Notes under the pieces: generated by a model
Seen by the model: only the letters and a program-made list of their open reading frames with translations
Told to the model about the DNA's origin: nothing
Databases searched by the model: none
Translations under genes and position numbers: made by a program
Assembly (NCBI GenBank): GCA_937996765.1
Contig: CALKUG010000185.1
Location: forward strand, 1-5,601
Reading direction: 5' to 3'
Length of the DNA stretch: 5,601 nt
Source of the DNA: an uncultured Ignavibacteria bacterium
GTDB taxonomy: Bacteria > Bacteroidota > Ignavibacteria > Ignavibacteriales > Ignavibacteriaceae
Shown here: piece after piece, positions 1 to 5,601 of the stretch
Numbering within the stretch: position 1 is the stretch's first letter
Layout of the letters: every line of letters begins with the position of its first letter

Positions 1-1
1 G

Positions 2-502
2 TTTTTGCTCGGTTTCACTAACCCGCTTGATATGGCTATTATTGTATTTGTTGTTGCTTTTACTCCCGCTGTAGCCGAAGAATTTCTTTTCCGTGGTTTT
101 TTTATGGGCGCTTTGGGTTTGCGACTTAGTGCGGCTGCCACCTTAACTATTACTTCGTTCATTTTTGCTTTTCTCCATTTTCATCCTTACGGTTTTTTAC
201 CGTTATTAGTACTCAGTTTCTATTTTGGTTATGCACTGCTCCGCTCGGGCTCCATTTTGATCCCCATGCTTTTGCACGGTATTAATAATTTGGTCTCGGT
301 GTTGTTGGTGTTTTTTGGCATCGAAACTCCCGAGTTTAGCACCGAGGCAATTTCTTACACAGATTTTACTACTTCGCTTTTTGCGTTGCTGGTTTTAACG
401 GTTATTGCTGTTGTTTTTGTTTTTGGGGTTGAGTATGGCCATCGTAATGGCTATTTAAATACTGAGATGAAAGGAATTGATGATGCAGAAGACAATGCTT
501 GA
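2..502 (+). CDS. CPBP family intramembrane metalloprotease, C-terminal part (5' truncated)
   Basis: This is the C-terminal part of a membrane-embedded protease of the CPBP (CAAX protease and bacteriocin-processing, Abi/Rce1-like) family; the frame is open at the left edge, so the true start lies upstream. The three family motifs are present in order: EExxxR (EEFLFR, nt 77-94), FxxxH (FAFLH, nt 164-178) and HxxxN (HGINN, nt 275-289). In the family the Glu and His residues form the catalytic site within the membrane. The rest is strongly hydrophobic, with a last membrane segment near nt 380-440 and a short acidic soluble tail. The substrate cannot be told from sequence: members process prenylated or small peptides or act as immunity or sorting proteins. 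Its end overlaps the next gene by about 20 nt, so co-transcription is likely. The family call is secure; the specific role is unknown. Confidence 0.9.
   Translation, partial: FLLGFTNPLDMAIIVFVVAFTPAVAEEFLFRGFFMGALGLRLSAAATLTITSFIFAFLHFHPYGFLPLLVLSFYFGYALLRSGSILIPMLLHGINNLVSVLLVFFGIETPEFSTEAISYTDFTTSLFALLVLTVIAVVFVFGVEYGHRNGYLNTEMKGIDDAEDNA
470..475 (+). promoter_or_regulatory. Ribosome binding site of the DUF2007-type gene
   Basis: AAAGGA lies inside the 3' end of the protease gene, 7 nt before the ATG at 483 and 4 nt before the ATG at 480. The spacing favours 483 as the start over 480 or the TTG at 477. Confidence 0.5.
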
Positions 503-755
503 TGATTTGGTGAATTGGCAGATTATATACACTACGCGCTCGATGCAAGAGGCAGAAATGATGAAACAGAATTTGGAGAGCGGTGAAATTCCTTGCGTTG
601 TAGTTGAGGTTTCCCTTAATCAGCTGCCAAGTGTTTTTTGTGAATCCGAGTATCGTGTATATGTTCACAACGATGACTCAAAAGACGCTTTAGCTTACGT
701 TTCCACACTTTCTTCAAATGTAAACCCGGAGGATGATGAGCAAGTCGGGCAATAA
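483..755 (+). CDS. DUF2007-type putative signal transducing protein
   Basis: This is a small soluble protein of about 90 residues with no signal peptide or membrane segment. It resembles the DUF2007 family (putative prokaryotic signal transducing protein, thought to have a PII-like ferredoxin fold). The resemblance is seen in the opening NWQIIYTTRSMQEAEMMK, followed by a residue run ending in GEIPCVVV, then a strand reading YRVYVHNDD and a last helix. In the family the first strand and helix (W-x-x-vYt, then an acidic aEmlk helix) are the most conserved part. The zinc-ribbon tail found in some members is absent; the C-terminus is short and acidic. The start is chosen by the AAAGGA at 470-475; ATG at 480, TTG at 477 and ATG at 495 are alternatives. 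The gene overlaps the protease upstream and cdsA downstream, suggesting translational coupling. Its biochemical function is unknown. Confidence 0.75.
   Translation: MQKTMLDDLVNWQIIYTTRSMQEAEMMKQNLESGEIPCVVVEVSLNQLPSVFCESEYRVYVHNDDSKDALAYVSTLSSNVNPEDDEQVGQ
728..732 (+). promoter_or_regulatory. Ribosome binding site of cdsA
   Basis: GGAGG sits directly against the ATG at 733 and 3 nt before the ATG at 736. Zero spacing is not workable, so 736 is the better start, although 3 nt is still short. Confidence 0.5.
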
Positions 756-1563
756 CACACGTGTTCGGATTTTAGTTGCTTTAATTTTTGCCCCGCTTAT
801 AGTGTATGCGTGCTATGTTGGCGGTTGGGCATTCTTTACCCTTTCAACGGGAATCGCCTTGCTATCGTTTTTTGAATACAGCAGGTTTGTTGTCAAAAAA
901 GGCGGCGTCCCGCTCGATTACGTTGGATATGTTGCCATCTTTGCGATAATGTTGGATGCTCAACTGCGTTTTATGCCTGAACCAACCTTACTTTATGCAA
1001 TTATTGTTCTGGCGGTGGTTCTCAGGGAACTGTTCCATAACGACGGCTCGCCGATTATTAATATCGGAACTTCGCTGTTTGGTGTTTTCTTTTTTGGTCT
1101 TTTTATGAGTGCTCTGCTTAAACTCAATGTTATTATGCAAGCACAACCCAACGGCGGCAATCTGTTTATCATTTTGTTGCTCATGTCAATTTGGATAATG
1201 GATTCGGCTGCGTTTTTTATAGGAATCAGGTTCGGAAAACATCGCTTGTTCGAGCGTGTAAGTCCTAAAAAAAGTTGGGAAGGTGCAATTGCCGGTTTTG
1301 TATTTGCGGTTGCCACTGTTGTAGCGGCTTCTCAAACCTTGATGCCATATCTTACGCTTTCACATGCCATTGGCATTGGTGCGGTAATTGGTATTGTAGG
1401 GCAAATGGGCGATTTGGTGGAATCACTCCTCAAGCGTGATGCAGGTGTTAAAGATTCGAGCAGTATAATACCGGGGCACGGTGGTATTTTCGACAGGTTC
1501 GATTCGCTGTTTGCCGTTGCCCCCGCAGTGTATATTTATGTTTCGTTGTTTATGAATTTGTAG
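736..1563 (+). CDS. cdsA: Phosphatidate cytidylyltransferase (CDP-diacylglycerol synthase)
   Basis: CdsA joins CTP and phosphatidic acid to give CDP-diacylglycerol and pyrophosphate in the cytoplasmic membrane, the branch point for phosphatidylethanolamine, phosphatidylglycerol and cardiolipin. The family signature is intact near the C-terminus: S-L-L-K-R-D (about residues 230-235), then K-D (239-240), then P-G-H-G-G-I-F-D-R-F-D (246-256), with the Asp residues that bind metal in known CdsA structures. Earlier, a conserved cytoplasmic stretch reads SPKKSWEGAIAG (about 176-187). The protein has eight or so hydrophobic segments and a length of 275 aa, normal for bacterial CdsA (roughly 260-300). 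The start at 736 is preferred because of GGAGG at 728-732; 733 would add one Met. It overlaps the DUF2007 gene by 20 nt and is followed after 3 nt by rimO. No key residue is missing. Confidence 0.96.
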   Translation: MSKSGNNTRVRILVALIFAPLIVYACYVGGWAFFTLSTGIALLSFFEYSRFVVKKGGVPLDYVGYVAIFAIMLDAQLRFMPEPTLLYAIIVLAVVLRELFHNDGSPIINIGTSLFGVFFFGLFMSALLKLNVIMQAQPNGGNLFIILLLMSIWIMDSAAFFIGIRFGKHRLFERVSPKKSWEGAIAGFVFAVATVVAASQTLMPYLTLSHAIGIGAVIGIVGQMGDLVESLLKRDAGVKDSSSIIPGHGGIFDRFDSLFAVAPAVYIYVSLFMNL

Positions 1564-1566
1564 GTT

Positions 1567-2877
1567 ATGGCTAAAAGAAGTAAAGTAAGTGTAATTACGT
1601 TAGGGTGTGAAAAAAACACGGTGGATTCCGAACGTTTGATTCATCAGCTCCGTTTGAATAATATGAAATATACCGAGAATCCCGAGGATGCTGATACTGT
1701 TATTATTAACACCTGCGGATTTATTGACGCCGCTCGCGAGCAATCGGTGAATACCATTTTGGAAGCGGTTCAATTAAAAGAGTTGGGAACCGTTAAAAAA
1801 GTAATTGTAGCAGGATGTCTTTCCGAACGTTACCCCAACGAACTCCGTGAAGAATTACCGGAAGTTGATGCCATTGTTGGAACAGAAAAATACGCTGAGA
1901 TATTAAAAGAATTAGGCGGTGAGTTAAAAACCGAATTGTTGGGAGAGCGTTATATATCAACCCCGGGATCCACATCGTATATTAAAATCTCCGAAGGTTG
2001 CGATAACCCCTGTTCGTTTTGCTCAATACCCTTAATGCGCGGAAAACATAAAACAAAATCCATTGAAGAACTTGTTCAAGAAGCAACGTTTTTAGTTAAA
2101 AACGGCGGGACAAAAGAGCTTATCATCATCGGACAAGATACTACCGACTACGGCAAAGAGTTATACGGTGAACGCAAACTCGCCGAGTTGTTACGTGCCC
2201 TCTCGAAGATTGAGGGGATTGAATGGATTCGTTTAATGTATGCGTATCCCTCGCACTTTCCCGAAGATGTAATTGACGAGATGGCAAACAATCCAAAGAT
2301 TGTTAAATATCTCGATATTCCTTTGCAACATATTGTTGATGATGTTCTCCGCTCTATGCGTCGGGGAATTACCAAACGCAGAACTCTGGAAGTGTTGCAA
2401 TCCTTGCGCGACCGCGTTCCGGGAATTGCTATACGCACCACGTTTATTGTTGGGTATCCAGCGGAAACAGAAGAGCATTTTAATGAGCTGTGTGAGTTTG
2501 TAAAAGAGTTTAAATTCGATCGGCTTGGTGTGTTCACCTTTTCGGTTGAAGAAAGCACTCCCTCGTTTATTCTCGGCGACCCTGTTTCTGCCGAAGAAAA
2601 AGAACGACGTAAAGCGTATTTGATGGAGTTGCAGCAACAAATCTCCGAAGAACAAAACACAGGGTTAATCGGAAAAGAGATGAAAATTCTCATTGATAGA
2701 GAAGAAGGCGATTATTATATTGGTCGTTCATATAGAGATGCACCTGAAGTTGATGGTGAAGTGCTAATTCCCAAAAAGGGAAACCCCATCTTAACCATTG
2801 GTGATTTTTATATCGCAGAAATTATTGATTCAACAGAGTTTGATTTGTACGCAACAATCAAACTTAACTCGGAGTAG
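1567..2877 (+). CDS. rimO: Ribosomal protein S12 (aspartate) methylthiotransferase RimO
   Basis: RimO is a cytoplasmic radical-SAM enzyme that adds a methylthio group to a conserved Asp of ribosomal protein S12. Three regions are visible. The N-terminal UPF0004 domain has the three Cys of one Fe-S cluster at C14 (TLGCEKNTVDSE), C50 (NTCGF) and C84 (AGCLSE). The radical-SAM core has C145-x3-C149-x2-C152 (EGCDNPCSFC) binding the second cluster. A C-terminal TRAM domain spans about 368-434. RimO is preferred over the tRNA enzyme MiaB because of the GCxKNxVDSE start, LMYAYPSHF in the core and the GRSYRDAPEVDG stretch in the TRAM region; all are typical of RimO. The length of 436 aa is normal. The in-frame cdsA stop at 1561-1563 is two codons before the ATG, so no earlier start is possible. 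Shine-Dalgarno is weak (AGG only, at 1562-1564), suggesting translation coupled to cdsA. Confidence 0.97.
   Translation: MAKRSKVSVITLGCEKNTVDSERLIHQLRLNNMKYTENPEDADTVIINTCGFIDAAREQSVNTILEAVQLKELGTVKKVIVAGCLSERYPNELREELPEVDAIVGTEKYAEILKELGGELKTELLGERYISTPGSTSYIKISEGCDNPCSFCSIPLMRGKHKTKSIEELVQEATFLVKNGGTKELIIIGQDTTDYGKELYGERKLAELLRALSKIEGIEWIRLMYAYPSHFPEDVIDEMANNPKIVKYLDIPLQHIVDDVLRSMRRGITKRRTLEVLQSLRDRVPGIAIRTTFIVGYPAETEEHFNELCEFVKEFKFDRLGVFTFSVEESTPSFILGDPVSAEEKERRKAYLMELQQQISEEQNTGLIGKEMKILIDREEGDYYIGRSYRDAPEVDGEVLIPKKGNPILTIGDFYIAEIIDSTEFDLYATIKLNSE
2871..2874 (+). promoter_or_regulatory. Ribosome binding site of the GWxTD gene
   Basis: GGAG lies inside the last codons of rimO, 6 nt before the ATG at 2881. 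This is good spacing and supports that start, which also begins a clear signal peptide. Confidence 0.6.
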
Positions 2878-2880
2878 AGT

Positions 2881-4149
2881 ATGAAACGGTTTTTGGTTGT
2901 AGCGGTTCTCTTTCTCACAAGTGTTGCCATAGCACAGGTAGAAAATTCAAAAGGTGAAGATCCTTTTTATCAGAGGCCTGCCTTTTTCTATGATATGGTA
3001 AGCTTTGTAAATGTGGATAGCATGCAACCAAGGGTTGATATGTTTGTGCAAGTGCCCTTTGCTTCTATGCAGTTCCTCAAAAAAGATAATGTGTTCGAAG
3101 CTCGCTATTCACTTACCGCAACGATATTTGATGAGTTTAAATTGCGTACTATTTCAGAACGCACTTGGACAGAAAGAGTAACTTCGCAACAGTTCGAGCA
3201 AACACGTTCCGATGGAAATTTTAACCTTTCGTTAAAGTCGTTTAATTTACTCCCGGGTAATTATGCAGTCCGTTTGGTGTATTCCGATCGTAATTCAAAC
3301 AACACCTTTTCCTACGAAGGCAAACTGCGCATAAAGCCCATCAATACCACACTTGCTCTCACCGACGTGATAATGGTTTCTAATCAAAACAATCAGGGTG
3401 GCTCCACTCGTGTTGTGCCCAATGTGTCGGGTAACGTTGCTAATCAAAAAGAGCTTCCTCTGTTCTATGAAATTTATTCTGATGAAGATCGCACTATTGA
3501 AATCAACTATTTGCTCAATAGTTCGATGGTAAAAAACTATGTTTATAACGAAACCGTTGAGTACACACTCAAAAAAGGGTTGAATCAAATTTTCCATACT
3601 ATTGATGGTGTTGATTTAAGTATCGGTGATTTTACTTTAATGGTGAATACAGTCGAAATGTTTGGCGGTGAAAAACCCGGTACTGTAAAAACATTTTTTA
3701 GCAGATGGATTGGCTTGCCAAGCACTCCGCAGGATTTGGATGATGCAATAGATCAGATGGTGTTTATTGCTCCCGGTGGTGAAATCAGCAAAATGGAAGA
3801 TGCCGAAACATTCCAACAAAAACTTGAATTGTTTATTGCATACTGGAAAACACGCGACCCCAGTCCTTCAACAAAAGAGAATGAACTGTTCCAAGAGTAT
3901 TACCGCAGAATCAACTACGCCAATAAACATTTCAAACAAATGCTTGCCGGATGGCGCACCGATATGGGTATGGTGTATGTGATTTTAGGTCCCCCCGATA
4001 GCGTTGAGCGTCACCCCTTTGAATACGATTCAAAACCCTATGAAATATGGGAGTACTACCATATCAACCGACGTTATGTGTTTGTAGATAATACCGGCTT
4101 TGGTGACTATCGGTTGACCACTCCGTTTATGGAAACCATGTATCGCTAA
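2881..4149 (+). CDS. Exported GWxTD domain-containing protein, function unknown
   Basis: This is a secreted or periplasmic protein of 422 aa. Residues 1-18 form a Sec signal peptide (MKRF, a hydrophobic core, then AIA before Q19); there is no lipobox Cys. The middle (about 30-290) is predicted by eye to be rich in beta strands, with a FVQVPFASMQFLKK stretch and an LLPGNYAVRL stretch that look like an Ig- or sandwich-type fold. The C-terminal GWxTD domain spans about 310-422: a helical run with YYRRINYANKHF, the name motif GWRTD at 357-361, then MGMVYVILGPPD, YEIWEYY at 387-393, and a final FVDNTGFGDYRL. The domain family occurs mainly in the Chlorobi/Ignavibacteria group and some other phyla, and to my knowledge has no proven function. 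The in-frame rimO stop is two codons upstream, fixing the start. The pfkB-type gene follows after 5 nt. I recognise the domain with high confidence but cannot assign a role. Confidence 0.9.
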   Translation: MKRFLVVAVLFLTSVAIAQVENSKGEDPFYQRPAFFYDMVSFVNVDSMQPRVDMFVQVPFASMQFLKKDNVFEARYSLTATIFDEFKLRTISERTWTERVTSQQFEQTRSDGNFNLSLKSFNLLPGNYAVRLVYSDRNSNNTFSYEGKLRIKPINTTLALTDVIMVSNQNNQGGSTRVVPNVSGNVANQKELPLFYEIYSDEDRTIEINYLLNSSMVKNYVYNETVEYTLKKGLNQIFHTIDGVDLSIGDFTLMVNTVEMFGGEKPGTVKTFFSRWIGLPSTPQDLDDAIDQMVFIAPGGEISKMEDAETFQQKLELFIAYWKTRDPSPSTKENELFQEYYRRINYANKHFKQMLAGWRTDMGMVYVILGPPDSVERHPFEYDSKPYEIWEYYHINRRYVFVDNTGFGDYRLTTPFMETMYR

Positions 4150-4154
4150 GCATT

Positions 4155-5123
4155 ATGATAGTAACTGTAACACTTAATCCGCTTTTAGAAAAACGCGCAA
4201 CCGTTTCCAAATTTGTGCCCGGTGAACAGGTACGTACACAAGGGTTTAAACTTGCGGCCGGAGGCAAGGGTATAAATGTTTCACGCCAATTAAAACAAAT
4301 GGATGTTGATTCCATATCACCAACATTTGTCGGCGGAAGCACAGGAAGAAGCTTTTTGGAAGCTGTTAATGCTGAACGGCTTGAAGTTATTCCCATTCGT
4401 ACAAAGTCGGAGACTCGCGAAGGTTTTGTGATCATCGAAGAATCATCGCACACCTTTTCTACTTTTTTTGGAGCATCGCAAGAGATACTTGATCACGAGC
4501 GTGATGAATTTATTACTAAGCTAAAAAAAATTATTTCAAACGCTGAGTTGATTGTACTCTCGGGTTCCTCACCCGGCGGAAATGCCGATACTATTTTCCC
4601 CGAGCTCATACGCTTTGCGAACGAACTTGGTAAAACAACGTTTTTGGATACTTATGGCGAACACCTCGCTGAGTGTATTGAAGCGGGTCCAACTGTAATG
4701 CATAATAATGTTGAAGAGTTGAGTGCATCGTTACAGCGTAGCAATACTACCGAAGAAGAGATTCGCAACACACTCAGTTACCTTTACAGCAAAGGCGTTA
4801 AACAAGCTTTTATAACCGATGGCGGTGGAAAACTTTATTGCTCGGCTTTCGATTTTCACTACACCGTTACCCCACCTCGTGTTGCATTACAAAGCGAAGT
4901 GGGAAGTGGCGATGCTTTTGTTGCAGGCATTGTGTACGGATGGTATAAAGATATGGTGTTTGCTGATATGCTTAAACTTGCATGCGGATTAGGAGCAGGG
5001 AATGCGGAGCAAATTTCAGTTTGCGCCGTTTCACAAGAACGAGCTCATGAATTAGCAGCACAGACGGTAATTACTTCAGTTGGCAAGCCGATGAAGATTT
5101 TAGATGTTACGCCAACTATTTAA
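4155..5123 (+). CDS. PfkB-family sugar kinase, 1-phosphofructokinase/LacC-like, with divergent motifs
   Basis: This is a cytoplasmic ribokinase-fold (PfkB) kinase of 322 aa, close to the usual length of FruK and LacC enzymes, which phosphorylate fructose-1-phosphate or tagatose-6-phosphate with ATP. Visible motifs: VTLNPLLEK at 5-13, AAGGKGINVSR at 34-44 (substrate-side Gly-Gly signature), SGSSPGG at 136-142, and VGSGDAFVAG at 249-258, containing the anion hole and catalytic base D253. The first and last features place it in the hexose-phosphate kinase branch. Three positions depart from E. coli FruK as I recall it: NPAYD has Glu (E12) instead of Asp, SGSLPSG is SGSSPGG, and the KPN of the KPNxxE stretch is HNN (183-185). 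The substrate is therefore uncertain. No PTS gene is next to it. No Shine-Dalgarno is visible before the ATG, which lies 5 nt after the GWxTD stop, so coupling is plausible. Confidence 0.85.
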   Translation: MIVTVTLNPLLEKRATVSKFVPGEQVRTQGFKLAAGGKGINVSRQLKQMDVDSISPTFVGGSTGRSFLEAVNAERLEVIPIRTKSETREGFVIIEESSHTFSTFFGASQEILDHERDEFITKLKKIISNAELIVLSGSSPGGNADTIFPELIRFANELGKTTFLDTYGEHLAECIEAGPTVMHNNVEELSASLQRSNTTEEEIRNTLSYLYSKGVKQAFITDGGGKLYCSAFDFHYTVTPPRVALQSEVGSGDAFVAGIVYGWYKDMVFADMLKLACGLGAGNAEQISVCAVSQERAHELAAQTVITSVGKPMKILDVTPTI

Positions 5124-5601
5124 TTGCACAATCCTTTTATTTTTACTGACTACAATCAACATCTCTGCACAAGTAGAACGGTTTACCGTTCGTTCAAGAA
5201 CTAATGCATCTCTGTATCAAGAACGCTTAAAATCCCATTTTAGAAATGATTCGCTTGCAACCAGAGACAGCATAAAACAAACAATCACTGCATTAGCACA
5301 CCAACGAGGCTACCTTTCTCCTACAATTCAAGTTGATTCAACAAACGCTGATACACTTACCTACTTTTCAATAGAGATTAACGAAGGGTTGTTGCACACT
5401 TTTGCCGAGCCAGTTTTAGTTTCATCGGATTCGTTGCTACTCATAACGCTACAGAGGTTTCCACAAGAATTAACAGGTAGCACCTATAACCCCGAAGCCG
5501 TTGAGGCTATAGCCGAACAAATGATTCTCGCAGCTGAAAAAATCGGGTACCCTTTTGCCATCATAACAGTTTCGCAACTTACCATTGATACAGCAACAGC
5601 T
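5104..5601 (+). CDS. Exported POTRA-like outer membrane protein, N-terminal part (BamA/TamA type, 3' truncated)
   Basis: The frame is open from the ATG at 5104 to the window edge (166 codons), and an in-frame TAG at 5101-5103 directly precedes the ATG, so the start is well fixed. Residues 1-22 form a Sec signal peptide: MLRQ, a hydrophobic core TILLFLL, and a likely cleavage in ISA-Q. Two POTRA-like units follow. The first has a helix SIKQTITALAHQRGY (56-70) and strands ending in YFSIEINEG (87-95). The second has YNPEAVEAIAEQMILAAEKIGYPFAIITV (pattern at 128-156), with the helix-then-GYPFA form usual in BamA and TamA. POTRA repeats in the periplasm precede a C-terminal beta-barrel that inserts or exports outer membrane proteins, but the barrel would lie outside this window, so its presence is inferred. 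The gene overlaps the kinase by 20 nt and has only a weak upstream GAAG. A ShlB/FhaC-type transporter is an alternative. Confidence 0.7.
   Translation, partial: MLRQLFNCTILLFLLTTINISAQVERFTVRSRTNASLYQERLKSHFRNDSLATRDSIKQTITALAHQRGYLSPTIQVDSTNADTLTYFSIEINEGLLHTFAEPVLVSSDSLLLITLQRFPQELTGSTYNPEAVEAIAEQMILAAEKIGYPFAIITVSQLTIDTATA

Noticed and set aside
402..668. 88-codon - strand frame opposite the end of the protease gene and the DUF2007 gene
   Set aside because: It is low-complexity (a Gln/Lys-rich tail and His-rich stretches) and opposite two overlapping genes with family matches.
2148..2693. 181-codon open frame on the - strand opposite rimO
   Set aside because: It lies fully antisense to the well-supported radical-SAM core of rimO, has no recognisable domain, and its composition (rich in Ser and Arg) is typical of an antisense shadow.
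1567..2877. MiaB (tRNA methylthiotransferase) as an alternative to RimO
   Set aside because: The GCEKNTVDSE start, the LMYAYPSHF stretch and the DAPEVDG stretch in the TRAM region fit RimO and not MiaB.
4150..4154. Terminator or promoter between the GWxTD gene and the kinase
   Set aside because: The gap is only 5 nt and I see no hairpin with a T-run around it; the same holds for the other junctions.
4127..4453. 108-codon - strand frame across the GWxTD/kinase junction
   Set aside because: It is antisense to the conserved N-terminal motifs of the kinase, shows no family resemblance, and has no plausible ribosome site or neighbour on that strand.
4523..4530. Run of eight A in the kinase gene as a possible frameshift or transcript slippage site
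   Set aside because: The frame stays open and the conserved motifs on both sides are in the same frame. No alternative product would be long or domain-bearing, and such A runs are expected at Lys-Lys codons in AT-rich genes.

Overview
The window is a dense bacterial gene block with every gene on the + strand. It holds seven coding regions: five complete, one cut off at the left edge and one cut off at the right edge. There is almost no intergenic DNA. Neighbouring genes overlap by about 20 nt or are separated by 3 to 5 nt, which fits one long operon that starts before the window and continues past it. I see no promoter, terminator, tRNA, rRNA, CRISPR array, mobile element or long repeat.

Organism: the base composition is moderately AT-rich and the genetic code is standard. 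Shine-Dalgarno use is patchy. Signal peptides end in Ala-Gln, as is common in the Bacteroidota/Chlorobiota group. A GWxTD-domain protein is present, a family I associate mainly with Ignavibacteria, Chlorobi, Kapabacteria and relatives. I infer a member of the Bacteroidota-Chlorobiota-Ignavibacteriota superphylum. This rests on gene content and style, not on a search.

Layout: (1) 2-502, the C-terminal part of a CPBP (CAAX-like) intramembrane protease. (2) 483-755, a 90-aa DUF2007-type putative signal transducing protein. (3) 736-1563, CdsA, which makes CDP-diacylglycerol for phospholipid synthesis. (4) 1567-2877, RimO, the radical-SAM methylthiotransferase acting on ribosomal protein S12. (5) 2881-4149, an exported GWxTD-domain protein of unknown function. 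(6) 4155-5123, a PfkB-family kinase closest to 1-phosphofructokinase/tagatose-6-phosphate kinases but with several altered signature motifs. (7) 5104-5601 and beyond, the N-terminus of an exported protein with POTRA-like repeats, probably a BamA/TamA-type outer membrane protein.

A loose theme is envelope biogenesis: membrane protease, phospholipid precursor synthesis, an exported GWxTD protein and an outer membrane POTRA protein, with a ribosome modification enzyme and a sugar-phosphate kinase in between. Most of this is housekeeping. I did not find a clearly new system such as a defence island, mobile element or novel RNA. The points most worth a second look are the divergent kinase, the uncharacterised GWxTD protein, the POTRA gene that begins inside the kinase gene, and an unusual single reading frame running through cdsA, rimO and the GWxTD gene, interrupted only by two amber codons.
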